Below are positions 30,144 to 39,049 of a DNA stretch of 64,000 bases, piece after piece; position 1 is the stretch's first letter, and each line of letters begins with the position of its first letter. The stretch spans positions 3,968,001-4,032,000 of the forward strand of contig NZ_CP094657.1 in the NCBI RefSeq assembly GCF_023920705.1, written 5' to 3'. This stretch comes from Acinetobacter sp. XS-4. Lineage in GTDB: Bacteria; Pseudomonadota; Gammaproteobacteria; Pseudomonadales; Moraxellaceae. A program made the translations under genes and the position numbers. The notes beneath the pieces were generated by a model that did not search any database, was not told where the DNA came from, and saw nothing but the letters and a program-made list of their open reading frames with translations.

Positions 30144-30758
30144 GTGTTTGGCAAAACGCAACGCGGTGTATCTGAAAGACCTAACAAGCCTAAAAAGCCC
30201 CTAATTCCTAAATGGTTAGGGACACTTGTCGCTATTTTGGCGGTCTTATGTATCGCTGTAATGCTTATGCTTTGGAAACCTTGGCAACCTGTTCCCGCAA
30301 AAAATCAGATTACCTCTGAGCACTATCAAGAAGAAGATACCAATAAAGACTACCGTTTTTACGATCTATTGCCTCAACAGCAAGTAACACCTATTCCTGA
30401 ACAAGCGATTCCTGAAAGCAAAAATCAAGGTACAGCCATGATTGTTGAGGCACCAAGTGCAGCTCAACCAGCAGCTTCAGAAAGTGCAGGAATTGATACT
30501 AACCCATCAGCCACCGCTCCTCAGCAGCCTACCTATATTTTACAGGTTCGCAGCTATAACGACCCCGATCAGGCCGATGCTCGCCGTGCAGAAATTATTT
30601 TGAATGGCTTATCTGCAGATGTAGTCAAAAGTAGTGAAAATGGGCAAATATGGTACCGTGTTATTTCAGGCCCTTATGACTCCCAAGATGCTGCATTGGC
30701 TGCTCAACAGACCTTACAACACAGTGGCATTGACTCTATTGTGATCAAACGCAAGTAA
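30144..30758 (+). CDS. SPOR-domain inner-membrane protein
   Basis: This 204-residue protein starts with GTG at 30144, supported by an AGAGGA ribosome site 9 nt before. It has a cytoplasmic basic N-terminus, one membrane helix (about 28-48, WLGTLVAILAVLCIAVMLML), a Pro/Gln-rich periplasmic linker and a C-terminal SPOR domain (about 130-204, PTYILQVRSYNDPDQADARRAEI to GPYDSQDAALAAQQTL). SPOR domains bind denuded septal peptidoglycan, so the protein is likely a cell-division factor of the FtsN/DedD type. The position after argS matches that of FtsN-like genes in other gammaproteobacteria (argS-ftsN order), but a firm orthology call is not made. Confidence 0.88.
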   Translation: MFGKTQRGVSERPNKPKKPLIPKWLGTLVAILAVLCIAVMLMLWKPWQPVPAKNQITSEHYQEEDTNKDYRFYDLLPQQQVTPIPEQAIPESKNQGTAMIVEAPSAAQPAASESAGIDTNPSATAPQQPTYILQVRSYNDPDQADARRAEIILNGLSADVVKSSENGQIWYRVISGPYDSQDAALAAQQTLQHSGIDSIVIKRK

Positions 30759-30763
30759 AGCAA

Positions 30764-30798
30764 ATAAAAAAGGAACAAGTAATTGTTCCTTTTCTTTT
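30764..30798. terminator. Bidirectional terminator
   Basis: The stem AAAAGGAACAA-gtaa-TTGTTCCTTTT lies between the SPOR gene and the converging GST gene, with A and T runs flanking it. Confidence 0.9.
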
Positions 30799-31465
30799 AA
30801 ATATCAGCACAATTCCTTTCATTAGAACCCACTCCCTTTTGTTTCGCTTTCTGGAACGCAGGTCTTTGCTGAATACGATGTAAAAAAGCCTGAATATTAG
30901 GGTATTTCCCTTGCAAACGTGATTGCAAAGCTTCCAGTGGGAAACTCATTTGAATATCAGCAAATGAAAAATCGCCTGCGAAATATTCATGCTCTGCCAA
31001 ATAGTTTTCTAAAAAACTAATATGATCTTTCATACGTGGGCGGACAAAATTTGCCTTCACCCCTTCCGTGATTCTTTTTGCTACTGGTTGAATTAACCAT
31101 GGCACATGCTTGTTTACACTATTCATGACCAAAGTCATGACTAATAGTGGCATAAGTGAGCCTTCTGCATAGTGCATCCAGTAAATATACTGCTGTAAAT
31201 CTTGGGGCTGTGTAGGTTTAAATTGTTGCTTCTGATCGTAACGCTGTTGTAGATATTCCAAAATCACAGCAGATTCTGCGATGACTTGCTCATCATCAGT
31301 CAAAATCGGAGCTTTACCTAAAGGATGAATACATTTCAATGTTTCTGGAGCGGAATAGTTAGGTAAGCGTTGATAATAATGAATATCATAATCTAAGCTT
31401 AACTCTTCTAAAGCCCATAAAATTCGAAACGATCGCGAACATTCCAGGTGGTGTACACTAATCAT
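30797..31465 (-). CDS. Glutathione S-transferase family protein
   Basis: This is a cytosolic GST-fold protein of 222 residues. The start at 31465 (MISVHHLECSRSFRILWAL) gives the standard thioredoxin-like N-terminus; earlier in-frame codons would run through a terminator hairpin at 31500. The glutathione-site PxL and E-S region reads GKAPILTDDEQVIAESAVILEYL, typical of the beta/zeta-like bacterial GSTs, and the C-terminal helical domain is complete (about 90-222). The reaction is not predictable beyond GSH-dependent conjugation or reduction. It follows the pirin-OsmC pair on the same strand. Confidence 0.9.
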   Translation of the reverse strand: MISVHHLECSRSFRILWALEELSLDYDIHYYQRLPNYSAPETLKCIHPLGKAPILTDDEQVIAESAVILEYLQQRYDQKQQFKPTQPQDLQQYIYWMHYAEGSLMPLLVMTLVMNSVNKHVPWLIQPVAKRITEGVKANFVRPRMKDHISFLENYLAEHEYFAGDFSFADIQMSFPLEALQSRLQGKYPNIQAFLHRIQQRPAFQKAKQKGVGSNERNCADI

Positions 31466-31496
31466 GTTATTGCCTGCTTTTATTTTTCTTTTTACA

Positions 31497-31524
31497 TAAA
31501 AAACAGCATGTGAACATGCTGTTT
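31497..31524 (-). terminator. Terminator after osmC-like gene
   Basis: The stem AAACAGCATG-tgaa-CATGCTGTTT continues on the minus strand into a T-run. It separates the OsmC/pirin unit from the GST gene. Confidence 0.8.
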
Positions 31525-31577
31525 TATTCCATTTGTGGAATGGATATAAAATCATCCACCTCCACAAAATAGCATTT

Positions 31578-31985
31578 TTACACTGTAACAAGCACAGTAT
31601 GAATGTCTAAACTACGTAACAAAGTTTTAGTAACTGGCGTTTTACCACATACCGTTAAGATTTTTTGCTGAAGTTCTTCACCTGGTAAGTCTTTAAAAAC
31701 AATACGACGTTCAATATGTTCTTCATGCTCTCTATTGGTATGAAAATCAATTTCAACCGAGAATTCACCAAAATCACAACCTTTATGCTTCGCGTACATT
31801 CTTAAAGTAATAAGCGTACACGCAGCCAAACTTCCAGTGAGCAAATCATAGGGTGCTGGGCCTTGGTCTTGCCCTTCAAGCTTTTCAGGCTCATCACAAA
31901 AATATTGATGACGACCACTGGTGATTTCGCCCTTCCATTGCTCAGCAAGGGGCTTTGCTTTACTGCTTGCAATTACTGCTGTCAT
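31578..31985 (-). CDS. OsmC family protein
   Basis: OsmC-family proteins are small thiol peroxidases that reduce organic hydroperoxides in the cytoplasm. The 135-residue protein has the first cysteine motif in TGSLAACTLITLRMYA and the second in ILTVCGKTPVTKTL, matching the peroxidatic and resolving positions of the YhfA/OsmC-like group. It overlaps the pirin gene by 4 nt (ATGA), so the two are translated together. Substrate and electron donor are unknown. Confidence 0.9.
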   Translation of the reverse strand: MTAVIASSKAKPLAEQWKGEITSGRHQYFCDEPEKLEGQDQGPAPYDLLTGSLAACTLITLRMYAKHKGCDFGEFSVEIDFHTNREHEEHIERRIVFKDLPGEELQQKILTVCGKTPVTKTLLRSLDIHTVLVTV

Positions 31986-32929
31986 TTTGATGCTCTCATT
32001 TGGTCTGGAAGAACAGGGGCTTCTAAACGTGCACCCACATAATCTGGAATTTCACCAAAACGTGCATCATGATTAATCCATTGCTCGCGCGCTTCTTTTA
32101 AATCATCCATTGTACGTGCAACAAAATTCCACCAGAGTAAAATTGGCGTTTCAAACGGTTCACCACCAATTAACAAAATACGATTGCCCTTTTTTACTTC
32201 AATCTCAATTTCACTCAGTCCAGTATCTAAAACCACCATGTTGTCAGCAGTTAACTCATGACCATTTACATGAGCACTACCCTCTAAAGCCATAAAACCA
32301 TATTCATAATTAGGATTTAATGGAATACGAGTTTTAGTATCTTCGCTAGCAATTAAGTCGACACCAACTAACGGTGTATGTACCACTACTGGAGAAGTCG
32401 TTGCCAAATATTCACCCACAAGAATGGTAAATTCTAGACCATCTTTTTCAACAACAGGCAGCTCAGGATAATGTTCAAATTTCGGATCCATATTGCGCTT
32501 ATGATCTGGCAAAGCAATCCAGAGCTGTGCAGCGTGCATTTGAGTTTCTGTGTCAGGTGCAACTTCTGTATGTGAAATGCCATGACCTGCCGTCATCAAA
32601 TTAACTTGCTTAGGACGAATCAGTTGTTTTGAACCTAAGCTATCAGTATGCATCATGGTTCCTTCAATCATCCAAGTGAAGGTTTGCAAACCAATATGAG
32701 GATGAGGACCCACATCTAGACCATCACCTGCTGGAAAAGTTACTGGACCTGCATGATCTAAGAAACACCACGCTCCAATCATTCGTTTTTGTCGGCTAGG
32801 TAAAGCCCGCTTAATGACTGTCCCCTGTCCAATTTCAGCAGAGCGAATTGGAAATTCCTGAATAAACTGATTGGCAAATTTCTCGCAATCCTTTGAATCA
32901 GAAATATCGTAATCATTATTATTGCTCAT
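31982..32929 (-). CDS. Pirin family protein
   Basis: Pirins are bicupin iron proteins; bacterial members often have quercetin 2,3-dioxygenase-like activity or bind regulators. The 315-residue protein has the N-terminal cupin with metal-binding PHPHIGLQTFTWMIEG and the HGISHTE motif, then the C-terminal cupin domain (GSAHVNGHELTADNMVVLD). It is the first gene of a two-gene unit with the OsmC-like protein, overlapping by 4 nt. That pairing suggests a link to oxidative or aromatic stress, which is inference. Confidence 0.92.
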   Translation of the reverse strand: MSNNNDYDISDSKDCEKFANQFIQEFPIRSAEIGQGTVIKRALPSRQKRMIGAWCFLDHAGPVTFPAGDGLDVGPHPHIGLQTFTWMIEGTMMHTDSLGSKQLIRPKQVNLMTAGHGISHTEVAPDTETQMHAAQLWIALPDHKRNMDPKFEHYPELPVVEKDGLEFTILVGEYLATTSPVVVHTPLVGVDLIASEDTKTRIPLNPNYEYGFMALEGSAHVNGHELTADNMVVLDTGLSEIEIEVKKGNRILLIGGEPFETPILLWWNFVARTMDDLKEAREQWINHDARFGEIPDYVGARLEAPVLPDQMRASK

Positions 32930-33059
32930 GATATTACTCTCTTTTACCTATGCTTTTGCAATGAGTTGTTCTAATGATCTTAACAATACACTCATTATTC
33001 AATATAGTCTTTTAGTAATACACAGGGTGTTATGAATGAGACAATAATTTTTAATTATA

Positions 33060-33088
33060 GAAAAACTAAAGCTGCATTGAGCAGCTTA
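33060..33088 (-). terminator. Terminator at the end of the DUF3861 gene
   Basis: The stem AAGCTGC/GCAGCTT with a 5-nt loop overlaps the stop codon and is followed on the minus strand by TTTAGTTTTTCT. It ends the PadR-Fur-like-DUF3861 transcript. Confidence 0.75.
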
Positions 33089-33391
33089 AGATGATTGAGT
33101 TTTAACGAGCTGTTTTAGATTTTTCATAAACTGCCCAAATTGTGGAAAAAACTCTTGGAATAGCGGATGGTCTCGATTTTCCAACATGACTTCGCTAAAA
33201 AGTTTTAGACCAACCCCAAAAGCTTTAGTAGTTTCATCATCAAAAAAATCTACTTTTTTTAAGCGTTCGACAATTTCAAAGATATCATCATGATTTCCTA
33301 CATAGAACTCAAGACGTTCAGTATAGGTAGAGGCTTCTCCTTTCGCGTTTTTTAGATGTTGTACAGTGACATGATATTGATGTTGTTTCAT
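33086..33391 (-). CDS. DUF3861 family protein
   Basis: This 101-residue protein looks like DUF3861: a short alpha/beta protein with QYHVTVQHLKN at the start and the acidic LLENRDHPLFQEFFPQFGQFMKNLK-type C-terminus (here MLENRDHP then LFQEFFPQFGQFMK). Function is unknown. It is the last gene of a three-gene minus-strand unit behind a PadR regulator and a Fur-like regulator, about 20 bp after the latter. Gene order suggests that it is a target or partner of these regulators. Confidence 0.82.
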   Translation of the reverse strand: MKQHQYHVTVQHLKNAKGEASTYTERLEFYVGNHDDIFEIVERLKKVDFFDDETTKAFGVGLKLFSEVMLENRDHPLFQEFFPQFGQFMKNLKQLVKTQSS

Positions 33392-33412
33392 ATATAAATT
33401 CTCTATTAAAAA

Positions 33413-33802
33413 TTAATGACTTTGAATAATTTCAACTTGTCTAAGTTCAACTTGAAATTGTGTAAACACTGACTGTAAAGACGCTAAAAATTCCTCTTGT
33501 TTAACGACCGTTAAATCTGTACAGCGAATTTGCAATAATTGATTATTCTCAACTGTTGGCAAATTAAATTTAGCTTCGTCCCGTTGTGGCTGACGATTTG
33601 AAATTAAACCTGCTCCTACTAAGTCGTTCACCACCCGATAAACCGTGGCTAAACTTAATTTCTGTTTTTGGGCATATAACTTTTGGTAAATCTGTTTGAC
33701 GGTCAGATCTTCTGTTTGTTGCTGAATTAAAGACAAAACAGCAAGTCTTGGATGAGTGACTTTTAAGCCTGCTTCTTTGATTTTATGCTGTAGGTCTAAC
33801 AT
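33413..33802 (-). CDS. Fur-family-like regulator lacking metal-site residues
   Basis: This protein of about 129 residues has the Fur winged helix (KEAGLKVTHPRLAVLSLI, then LSLATVYRVVNDLVGAGLI). The start is placed at the ATG at 33802 (MLDLQHKIKE), which has a GGGGAAGTGGA ribosome site; the in-frame codon at 33862 would overlap the end of the PadR gene. The C-terminal dimer domain does not carry the usual HHDH and CxxC metal ligands: the matching region reads FNLPTVENNQLLQIRC. It may therefore sense something other than free metal, or none. It sits between the PadR and DUF3861 genes, 13 bp from the first. Confidence 0.85.
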   Translation of the reverse strand: MLDLQHKIKEAGLKVTHPRLAVLSLIQQQTEDLTVKQIYQKLYAQKQKLSLATVYRVVNDLVGAGLISNRQPQRDEAKFNLPTVENNQLLQIRCTDLTVVKQEEFLASLQSVFTQFQVELRQVEIIQSH

Positions 33803-33815
33803 TCCACTTCCCCAC

Positions 33816-34343
33816 TTATAGCCGTCCAATCGCAACCGCAGCTTGATCAATTTTTTCAGCAATTTGATAAATTTGCTCTTGTTGTAAACCTGCCGAGTTC
33901 AATTTCAAACGTAAGGCAGTTTTTAGGTTTTCCATTGCACGGTGAATGTCGATTAATTCATCATTACTGTGGATTTCCCGTCTTAAGCGTAATTTTTCTA
34001 ATAACTCGGTTAACTTGTCTTGTTGCTCGGTTAAGTAAGCCTCTCCGTCTTCCGTGATTTGATATTGCTTACGCTCTACGTCTAGCAAATTAATCAAATT
34101 CATTTCTTCAAGACTGGTTAACGTTGGATAAATGGTTCCTGCACTCGGCGTATAGCCATCACCCACCAAGTCACTTATTTCTTTAATAATTTCATAACCA
34201 TGCTTAGGGCTTTTCTGAATGAGATGAAGTACTAAAAGTTTCATACGACCTGCTTCAAAAAGCCTTCCACGGCGCCCTGAACGGTGATGTTCTCGATGAT
34301 GCTCGTTGTGTTCAGCATGATGATGTTCTGATTGCTGTTTCAT
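33816..34343 (-). CDS. PadR family transcriptional regulator with His-rich N-terminus
   Basis: This 175-residue protein has a PadR winged helix (about 30-105; MKLLVLHLIQKSPKHGYEIIKEI, then SAGTIYPTLTSLEEMNLI), followed by a helical dimerisation domain (Vir-like, about 110-175). The first 25 residues are strikingly His/Glu/Arg-rich (EHHHAEHNEHHREHHR), which looks like a metal- or haem-binding tail. It is the first gene of a three-gene unit with a Fur-like regulator and DUF3861. PadR proteins usually repress nearby genes and themselves. Confidence 0.92.
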   Translation of the reverse strand: MKQQSEHHHAEHNEHHREHHRSGRRGRLFEAGRMKLLVLHLIQKSPKHGYEIIKEISDLVGDGYTPSAGTIYPTLTSLEEMNLINLLDVERKQYQITEDGEAYLTEQQDKLTELLEKLRLRREIHSNDELIDIHRAMENLKTALRLKLNSAGLQQEQIYQIAEKIDQAAVAIGRL

Positions 34344-34481
34344 CTTTTAAAACCTAAAAATGATCAATTTATAATTATTAAGATATATCTTAATATATCT
34401 TTTATCAAGTATAAGTAATAAGAATAGATTTATCATTTTGATAATTATTAAAATTAATTTTAATCTTTAAAAGTTAAGTAA

Positions 34482-34508
34482 TAAAAAAGGACGCTAACGC
34501 GTCCTTTT
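34482..34508. terminator. Terminator after guaA
   Basis: AAAAGGACGC-taac-GCGTCCTTTT stem with flanking A and T runs, just past the guaA stop on the minus strand. Confidence 0.9.
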
Positions 34509-34531
34509 CTTTACCAACAAACAGAGGAAAA

Positions 34532-36100
34532 TTATTCCCACTCAATCGTAGCTGGTGGTTTAGATGACACATCGTATACAACACGTGATACATCTTTAAT
34601 TTCGTTCATAATACGCGTTGAGATTTTATCAACCAATTCGTATGGTAAATGTGCAAAACGAGCTGTCATAAAGTCAACTGTTTCAACTGCACGAAGTGCG
34701 ATCACCCACGCATAACGACGACCATCACCTACTACACCAACTGACTTAACAGGTTGGAATACAGCAAATGCTTGAGCTGTTTTGTCATACCAGCCACTGT
34801 CGCGAAGCTCTTGCATAAAGATGTCATCAGCAAGACGAAGAATATCTGCATATTCTTTTTTCACTTCACCCAAAATACGAACACCTAAACCAGGGCCCGG
34901 GAATGGATGACGGTAAATCATGCTGTGTGGCAAGCCAAGTGTAGTACCTAATTTACGAACTTCATCTTTAAACAAGTCACGTAAAGGCTCAACCAATTCA
35001 AACTCTAAATCGTCTGGTAAACCACCCACATTGTGGTGAGATTTAATAACGTGTGCTTTACCTTGTTTGCTTGCAGCAGATTCAATCACGTCTGGGTAAA
35101 TCGTACCTTGTGCCAAGAATTTCACGCCATCAAGTTTACGTGCTTCTTCGGCAAAAACTGCAATAAACTCACGACCAATGATTTTACGTTTTTTCTCTGG
35201 ATCAACTTCACCAGCCAATGCAGTTAAGAAACGTTGTTCAGCATCTGCACGAATTACACGAATACCCATGTTTTCAGCAAACATTTGCATCACTTGGTCA
35301 CCTTCGTTTAAACGAAGTAAACCATTGTCAACAAATACGCATGTCAACTGGTCGCCAATTGCTTTGTGTAAAAGTGCAGCAACTACAGATGAGTCAACAC
35401 CACCAGAAAGACCTAAAAGAACTTTTTCATCACCAATTTGTTTACGCAGCTGTTCTACACGTAAGTCGATGATGTGTTCAGGTGTCCAAAGACCACCACA
35501 TCCACAAATTTTATGAACAAAATTTGCAAGTAATTCTTCACCTTTTGCCGTGTGCGTTACTTCTGGGTGGAATTGCACACCATAGAAACGGCGTGTTTCG
35601 TCACTTACAGCAGCAACAGGACAACTTGGTGTGCTTGCAGTAATGCTAAAACCTTCTGGAATCTGGCTCACTTTGTCGCCATGGCTCATCCAAACATGAA
35701 GTTGGTCTTCACGATCTTGTAAGTTGCCAATCAGTTGGTCACGTTTAACGATATCAACTTCGGCATAACCAAACTCATGTACAGTACCCGGCTCAACTTT
35801 ACCGCCTAACTGTTCAGACATGGTTTGTAAACCATAGCAAATACCCAATACTGGAACACCCAACTCAAACACCACTTGTGGTGCACGTGGGCTGCCTTCT
35901 TCATGCACACTCTCAGGTCCACCTGACAAAATAATGCCATTTGGCTTAAAAGCGCGAACGTCTTCTTCAGACATATCAAAAGCATACATTTCAGAGTAAA
36001 CACCGGCTTCACGTACACGACGTGCAATGAGCTGGCTATATTGAGAGCCGAAATCCAGAATCAGGATACGATCTTCAGTAATTTGAGTATTGGTAGTCAT
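34532..36100 (-). CDS. guaA: GMP synthase (glutamine-hydrolysing)
   Basis: GuaA aminates XMP to GMP, the last step of guanine nucleotide synthesis, in the cytoplasm. The 522-residue protein has an N-terminal class I glutamine amidotransferase domain (catalytic Cys in GICYGLQTM; His and Glu in [11 protein letters not shown]), then the ATP-pyrophosphatase domain with [16 protein letters not shown] and a C-terminal GMPS dimerisation domain ([15 protein letters not shown]). Length and order are standard. It appears monocistronic here. Confidence 0.98.
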   Translation of the reverse strand: MTTNTQITEDRILILDFGSQYSQLIARRVREAGVYSEMYAFDMSEEDVRAFKPNGIILSGGPESVHEEGSPRAPQVVFELGVPVLGICYGLQTMSEQLGGKVEPGTVHEFGYAEVDIVKRDQLIGNLQDREDQLHVWMSHGDKVSQIPEGFSITASTPSCPVAAVSDETRRFYGVQFHPEVTHTAKGEELLANFVHKICGCGGLWTPEHIIDLRVEQLRKQIGDEKVLLGLSGGVDSSVVAALLHKAIGDQLTCVFVDNGLLRLNEGDQVMQMFAENMGIRVIRADAEQRFLTALAGEVDPEKKRKIIGREFIAVFAEEARKLDGVKFLAQGTIYPDVIESAASKQGKAHVIKSHHNVGGLPDDLEFELVEPLRDLFKDEVRKLGTTLGLPHSMIYRHPFPGPGLGVRILGEVKKEYADILRLADDIFMQELRDSGWYDKTAQAFAVFQPVKSVGVVGDGRRYAWVIALRAVETVDFMTARFAHLPYELVDKISTRIMNEIKDVSRVVYDVSSKPPATIEWE

Positions 36101-36473
36101 GACAAACCACTAAATGGCAAAAGAATTAAGCGCGCCATTTTAACATTTTTCACGCTTCGGCGCACCGCAAATCATCATATATCTTATTTTTTTCATTTTT
36201 GAATCATTTCTATCGCTGAATTCTTTGATATAAATTAATATTTACCTATATTTATCAATGATCTGAACTAATCTAAAAAACTTCACACGTATTGATAAAT
36301 TCATCACATTCTATTCAACATCACCATGAATTTGATGTTAAGATGAGCCGATAAAACAGGCATTACCATGGAAAGGTAAATACCATAAGCGATATTTGTC
36401 TGTGCTTAAACAATTATCCATTTTTATGGCTTGTTGCCCCCTATCAAAATCAATAGAAATCTAAGGAACAACA
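36101..36473. other. Gene-free divergent region between guaA and DUF445 gene
   Basis: This 373-bp A/T-rich region separates two divergent genes and should hold their promoters. I see no clear promoter pair, repeat or hairpin. Confidence 0.5.
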
Positions 36474-37703
36474 ATGCTTCAAACTATGATTGCAGATTTC
36501 CAGCAACATTTTTGGTTGTATATCTCTATTCCTTTTATGAGTGGTTTAATTGGCTACATCACTAAAGTGATTGCCATTCAGATGATGTTTTCGCCACTTG
36601 AATTTAAAGGCATTAAACCGTTTCTGGGTTGGCAAGGCATCGTGCCACGCAAAGCCGAGAAAATGGCAACAATTGCTGTTGAGCTCATGACAGCTAAACT
36701 CATTAAACCTGAAGAAATTTTTGCACGCTTAGATCCTAAACGTATTGCCAAAGAAATAGAAAAACCACTGCTTGCAGCAGCTGAAGATATTACCCGTGAT
36801 GTTGCGCAAGAATATCAGCCAGGGTTATGGGAAGGCATGCCAGAGTTTGCGCGTCAAAGACTCATTCGTCGTGTGCAATCAAAAGCGCCCGAGATTGTTG
36901 AACACATCATGAGTGAAGTACAACGTGATGTGAACCGATATTTTGATATTAAACATCTTGTTATCAGTAACTTACTTAAAGACAAACGCCTGCTCAACAA
37001 TATTTTTAAACGAGTAGGCAAACAAGAATTTAAGTTTTTCAGTAATGTCGGATTTTTCTTCGGTTTCGGTATTGGTGTGATTCAGATGTTGTGCTGGATT
37101 GTCACGCAAGGTAAATATCCTTGGATGCTGCCAATGTTTGGTGGCTTTGTGGGGTTTTTCAGTGACTGGATTGCATTACAAATGATGTTTAGACCACTTT
37201 ATCCTAAGAAAATATTGGGTTATACGTGGCAAGGTTTGTTTATTAAACGCCAAAATGAAGTTGCCGCCGACTACGCAGCGCTAATTTCCAAACAGCTTTT
37301 AACTTCTCGCCATATGATGGAAGAGTTATTTTCTGGTACACATTCTGCACGTGTTATTGATCTGGTTAACCGCCATGTCAAACAAGAAATTGATATGCAA
37401 GCAGGTGTTATTCGCCCGTTGGTTGTATATGCAATTGGCGGAGAAAAATATCAGGATATGAAATCGCAAGTTGCTGAACGTATTATGCAACGACTACCAG
37501 AGACAATGAAATACGTAGAGTCTTATGCAGAAGATGCTATGAATATTCGCAGTACTTTAATTGAACGTATGCAAAAATTAACACCATCTGAATTTGAAGG
37601 TATGTTACGTCCTGCGTTCAAAGAAGATGAATGGGCACTCATTGCAGTAGGCGCAGTACTTGGTTTTGTTGTTGGGGAACTACAAATCCAGTTTATGCTC
37701 TAA
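36474..37703 (+). CDS. DUF445 family membrane protein
   Basis: This 409-residue protein has the DUF445 layout: an N-terminal hydrophobic helix followed by a conserved IAIQMMFSPLEFKGIKPFLGWQG-type stretch (seen here as TKVIAIQMMFSPLE and FLGWQGIVPRKAEKM), the same pattern repeated in the middle (DWIALQMMFRPLYPKKILG), long charged helices and a C-terminal hydrophobic helix (LIAVGAVLGFVVGELQ). Family members are inner-membrane proteins of unknown function (YheB/YjiN-like). It is followed by a strong terminator and stands alone. Confidence 0.88.
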   Translation: MLQTMIADFQQHFWLYISIPFMSGLIGYITKVIAIQMMFSPLEFKGIKPFLGWQGIVPRKAEKMATIAVELMTAKLIKPEEIFARLDPKRIAKEIEKPLLAAAEDITRDVAQEYQPGLWEGMPEFARQRLIRRVQSKAPEIVEHIMSEVQRDVNRYFDIKHLVISNLLKDKRLLNNIFKRVGKQEFKFFSNVGFFFGFGIGVIQMLCWIVTQGKYPWMLPMFGGFVGFFSDWIALQMMFRPLYPKKILGYTWQGLFIKRQNEVAADYAALISKQLLTSRHMMEELFSGTHSARVIDLVNRHVKQEIDMQAGVIRPLVVYAIGGEKYQDMKSQVAERIMQRLPETMKYVESYAEDAMNIRSTLIERMQKLTPSEFEGMLRPAFKEDEWALIAVGAVLGFVVGELQIQFML

Positions 37704-37721
37704 TTTTACAGCCCTAGAAAT

Positions 37722-37758
37722 AAAAAAAACCGGATGAATTGATCATCCGGTTTTATTT
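37722..37758. terminator. Bidirectional terminator between DUF445 and DoxX genes
   Basis: 12-bp perfect stem AAAACCGGATGA/TCATCCGGTTTT with a 5-nt loop, A-run before and T-run after, between convergent genes. Confidence 0.92.
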
Positions 37759-37769
37759 TGTCTTGAATA

Positions 37770-38207
37770 TTATTTCTCGATTGCATGATCCAGACTAATA
37801 CGTCCAGCGCCATGAAGCATCAGGAAGAATAAACCACCCGCCATTGCAAGGTTTTTCATAAAATGGATGCCATTGTTATATTGTGCCGCTGCATCAGCAC
37901 CACCTTGGTGGAATAAAAATGCAGTTAAGATACTAAAGATTCCAAGCCCAAAAGCCGCAAAGCGCGCCTGGAAACCAAACAACAAGGCTAAACCTCCACC
38001 AAACTCAACCAAGATAACTAAAGGAAGAATTCCAGCTGGAACCCCCATTGCTTCCATATATCCAGCAGTTGCTGCATAACCAGTAATTTTCCCCCAACCT
38101 GCAACAAGGAAGATATAGGCGATAAGAAGACGCGCAATGAGGCTAATGAAACTGTCTGCACCTGATTGCGTTACGATATTTTTGACCACTACATTTGGAT
38201 TAAACAT
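37770..38207 (-). CDS. DoxX family membrane protein
   Basis: This 145-residue protein has four membrane helices in the DoxX pattern (LIARLLIAYIFLVAGWGKI, then VILVEFGGGLALLFGFQAR). The ATG at 38207 is chosen because an AAGGTGG ribosome site precedes it; an upstream in-frame ATG at 38249 would overlap that site. DoxX proteins are associated with quinone- or thiol-linked redox in the membrane; the exact role here is unknown. It stands alone, tail-to-tail with DUF445. Confidence 0.9.
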   Translation of the reverse strand: MFNPNVVVKNIVTQSGADSFISLIARLLIAYIFLVAGWGKITGYAATAGYMEAMGVPAGILPLVILVEFGGGLALLFGFQARFAAFGLGIFSILTAFLFHQGGADAAAQYNNGIHFMKNLAMAGGLFFLMLHGAGRISLDHAIEK

Positions 38208-38401
38208 ATTGCCACCTTTATTTAAATGCTTATTTATTGATGAGCTCATTCTAGGTTTGGGACATTGATAATTAAATACTCAAAATCCATATATATCGTT
38301 GCATAAACGAGATGATCAATTTGTATTTTTTTGATGTTTTATACTGACTTTCTATAGGCTCACTGCTAGGATTTGAGCACGGTTTGCCACTTGCTCTTAT
38401 C

Positions 38402-39049
38402 ATGGAACTTCTTGATTTTATTCTACACGTTGATCAACATCTCGCCGAGTTTATTATAAATTACGGAACGTGGATTTACGGCATTTTATTTTTAATTATT
38501 TTTGTTGAAACCGGTTTAGTGGTTATGCCGTTCTTGCCGGGAGATAGTTTGCTATTCGCGGCTGGTGCTTTAGCAGCATCTACAGGTGCGATGGATCCAT
38601 GGGTATTGGGCACTCTACTCTTCATTGCTGCCGTTTTAGGTGACACAGTAAATTACCATATTGGACGTTTTATCGGTCCACGTGTTTTTGAAATGAATTC
38701 TCGATTCATTAATAAACAGCATTTAGTTAAAACTCAAGAATTCTTTGCTCGCCATGGCGGCAAAACCATTATCTTTGCTCGTTTCGTTCCATTTGCCCGT
38801 ACCTTTGCACCTTTTGTTGCTGGGGCTGGTAGCATGAATTATAAGTTCTTCCTAACTTATAATTTGATTGGAGCACTCTGTTGGGTCGCTTCTTTTGTAA
38901 CGTTAGGCTACTTATTTGGAAATATGCCAATCGTTAAAGATAACTTTACCCATCTTATTTTCGGCATCATTATTATTAGCGTTTTACCAGGAATCATCGG
39001 ATTTATGCGTGAAAAACTCAAAAACCGAAAAGCCAATGTTCGGGACTAA
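38402..39049 (+). CDS. DedA family inner-membrane protein
   Basis: This 215-residue protein has the DedA (SNARE-associated, VTT domain) signature: ETGLVVMPFLPGDSLLFAAGALAA, GDTVNYHIGRFIGPRVFE and the FARFVPFARTFAPFVAGAG motif with conserved arginines. Family members are polyprenyl- or phospholipid flippases or modulators of proton-motive force, and in Acinetobacter they have been linked to polymyxin tolerance (family knowledge). I use the ATG at 38402; the in-frame TTG at 38384 would only add MPLALI. Its stop codon touches that of the LysE gene on the other strand. Confidence 0.93.
   Translation: MELLDFILHVDQHLAEFIINYGTWIYGILFLIIFVETGLVVMPFLPGDSLLFAAGALAASTGAMDPWVLGTLLFIAAVLGDTVNYHIGRFIGPRVFEMNSRFINKQHLVKTQEFFARHGGKTIIFARFVPFARTFAPFVAGAGSMNYKFFLTYNLIGALCWVASFVTLGYLFGNMPIVKDNFTHLIFGIIIISVLPGIIGFMREKLKNRKANVRD

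Noticed and set aside
35178..35516. 112-codon open frame antisense to guaA
   Set aside because: It overlaps the ATP-pyrophosphatase domain of a housekeeping gene; a chance frame.
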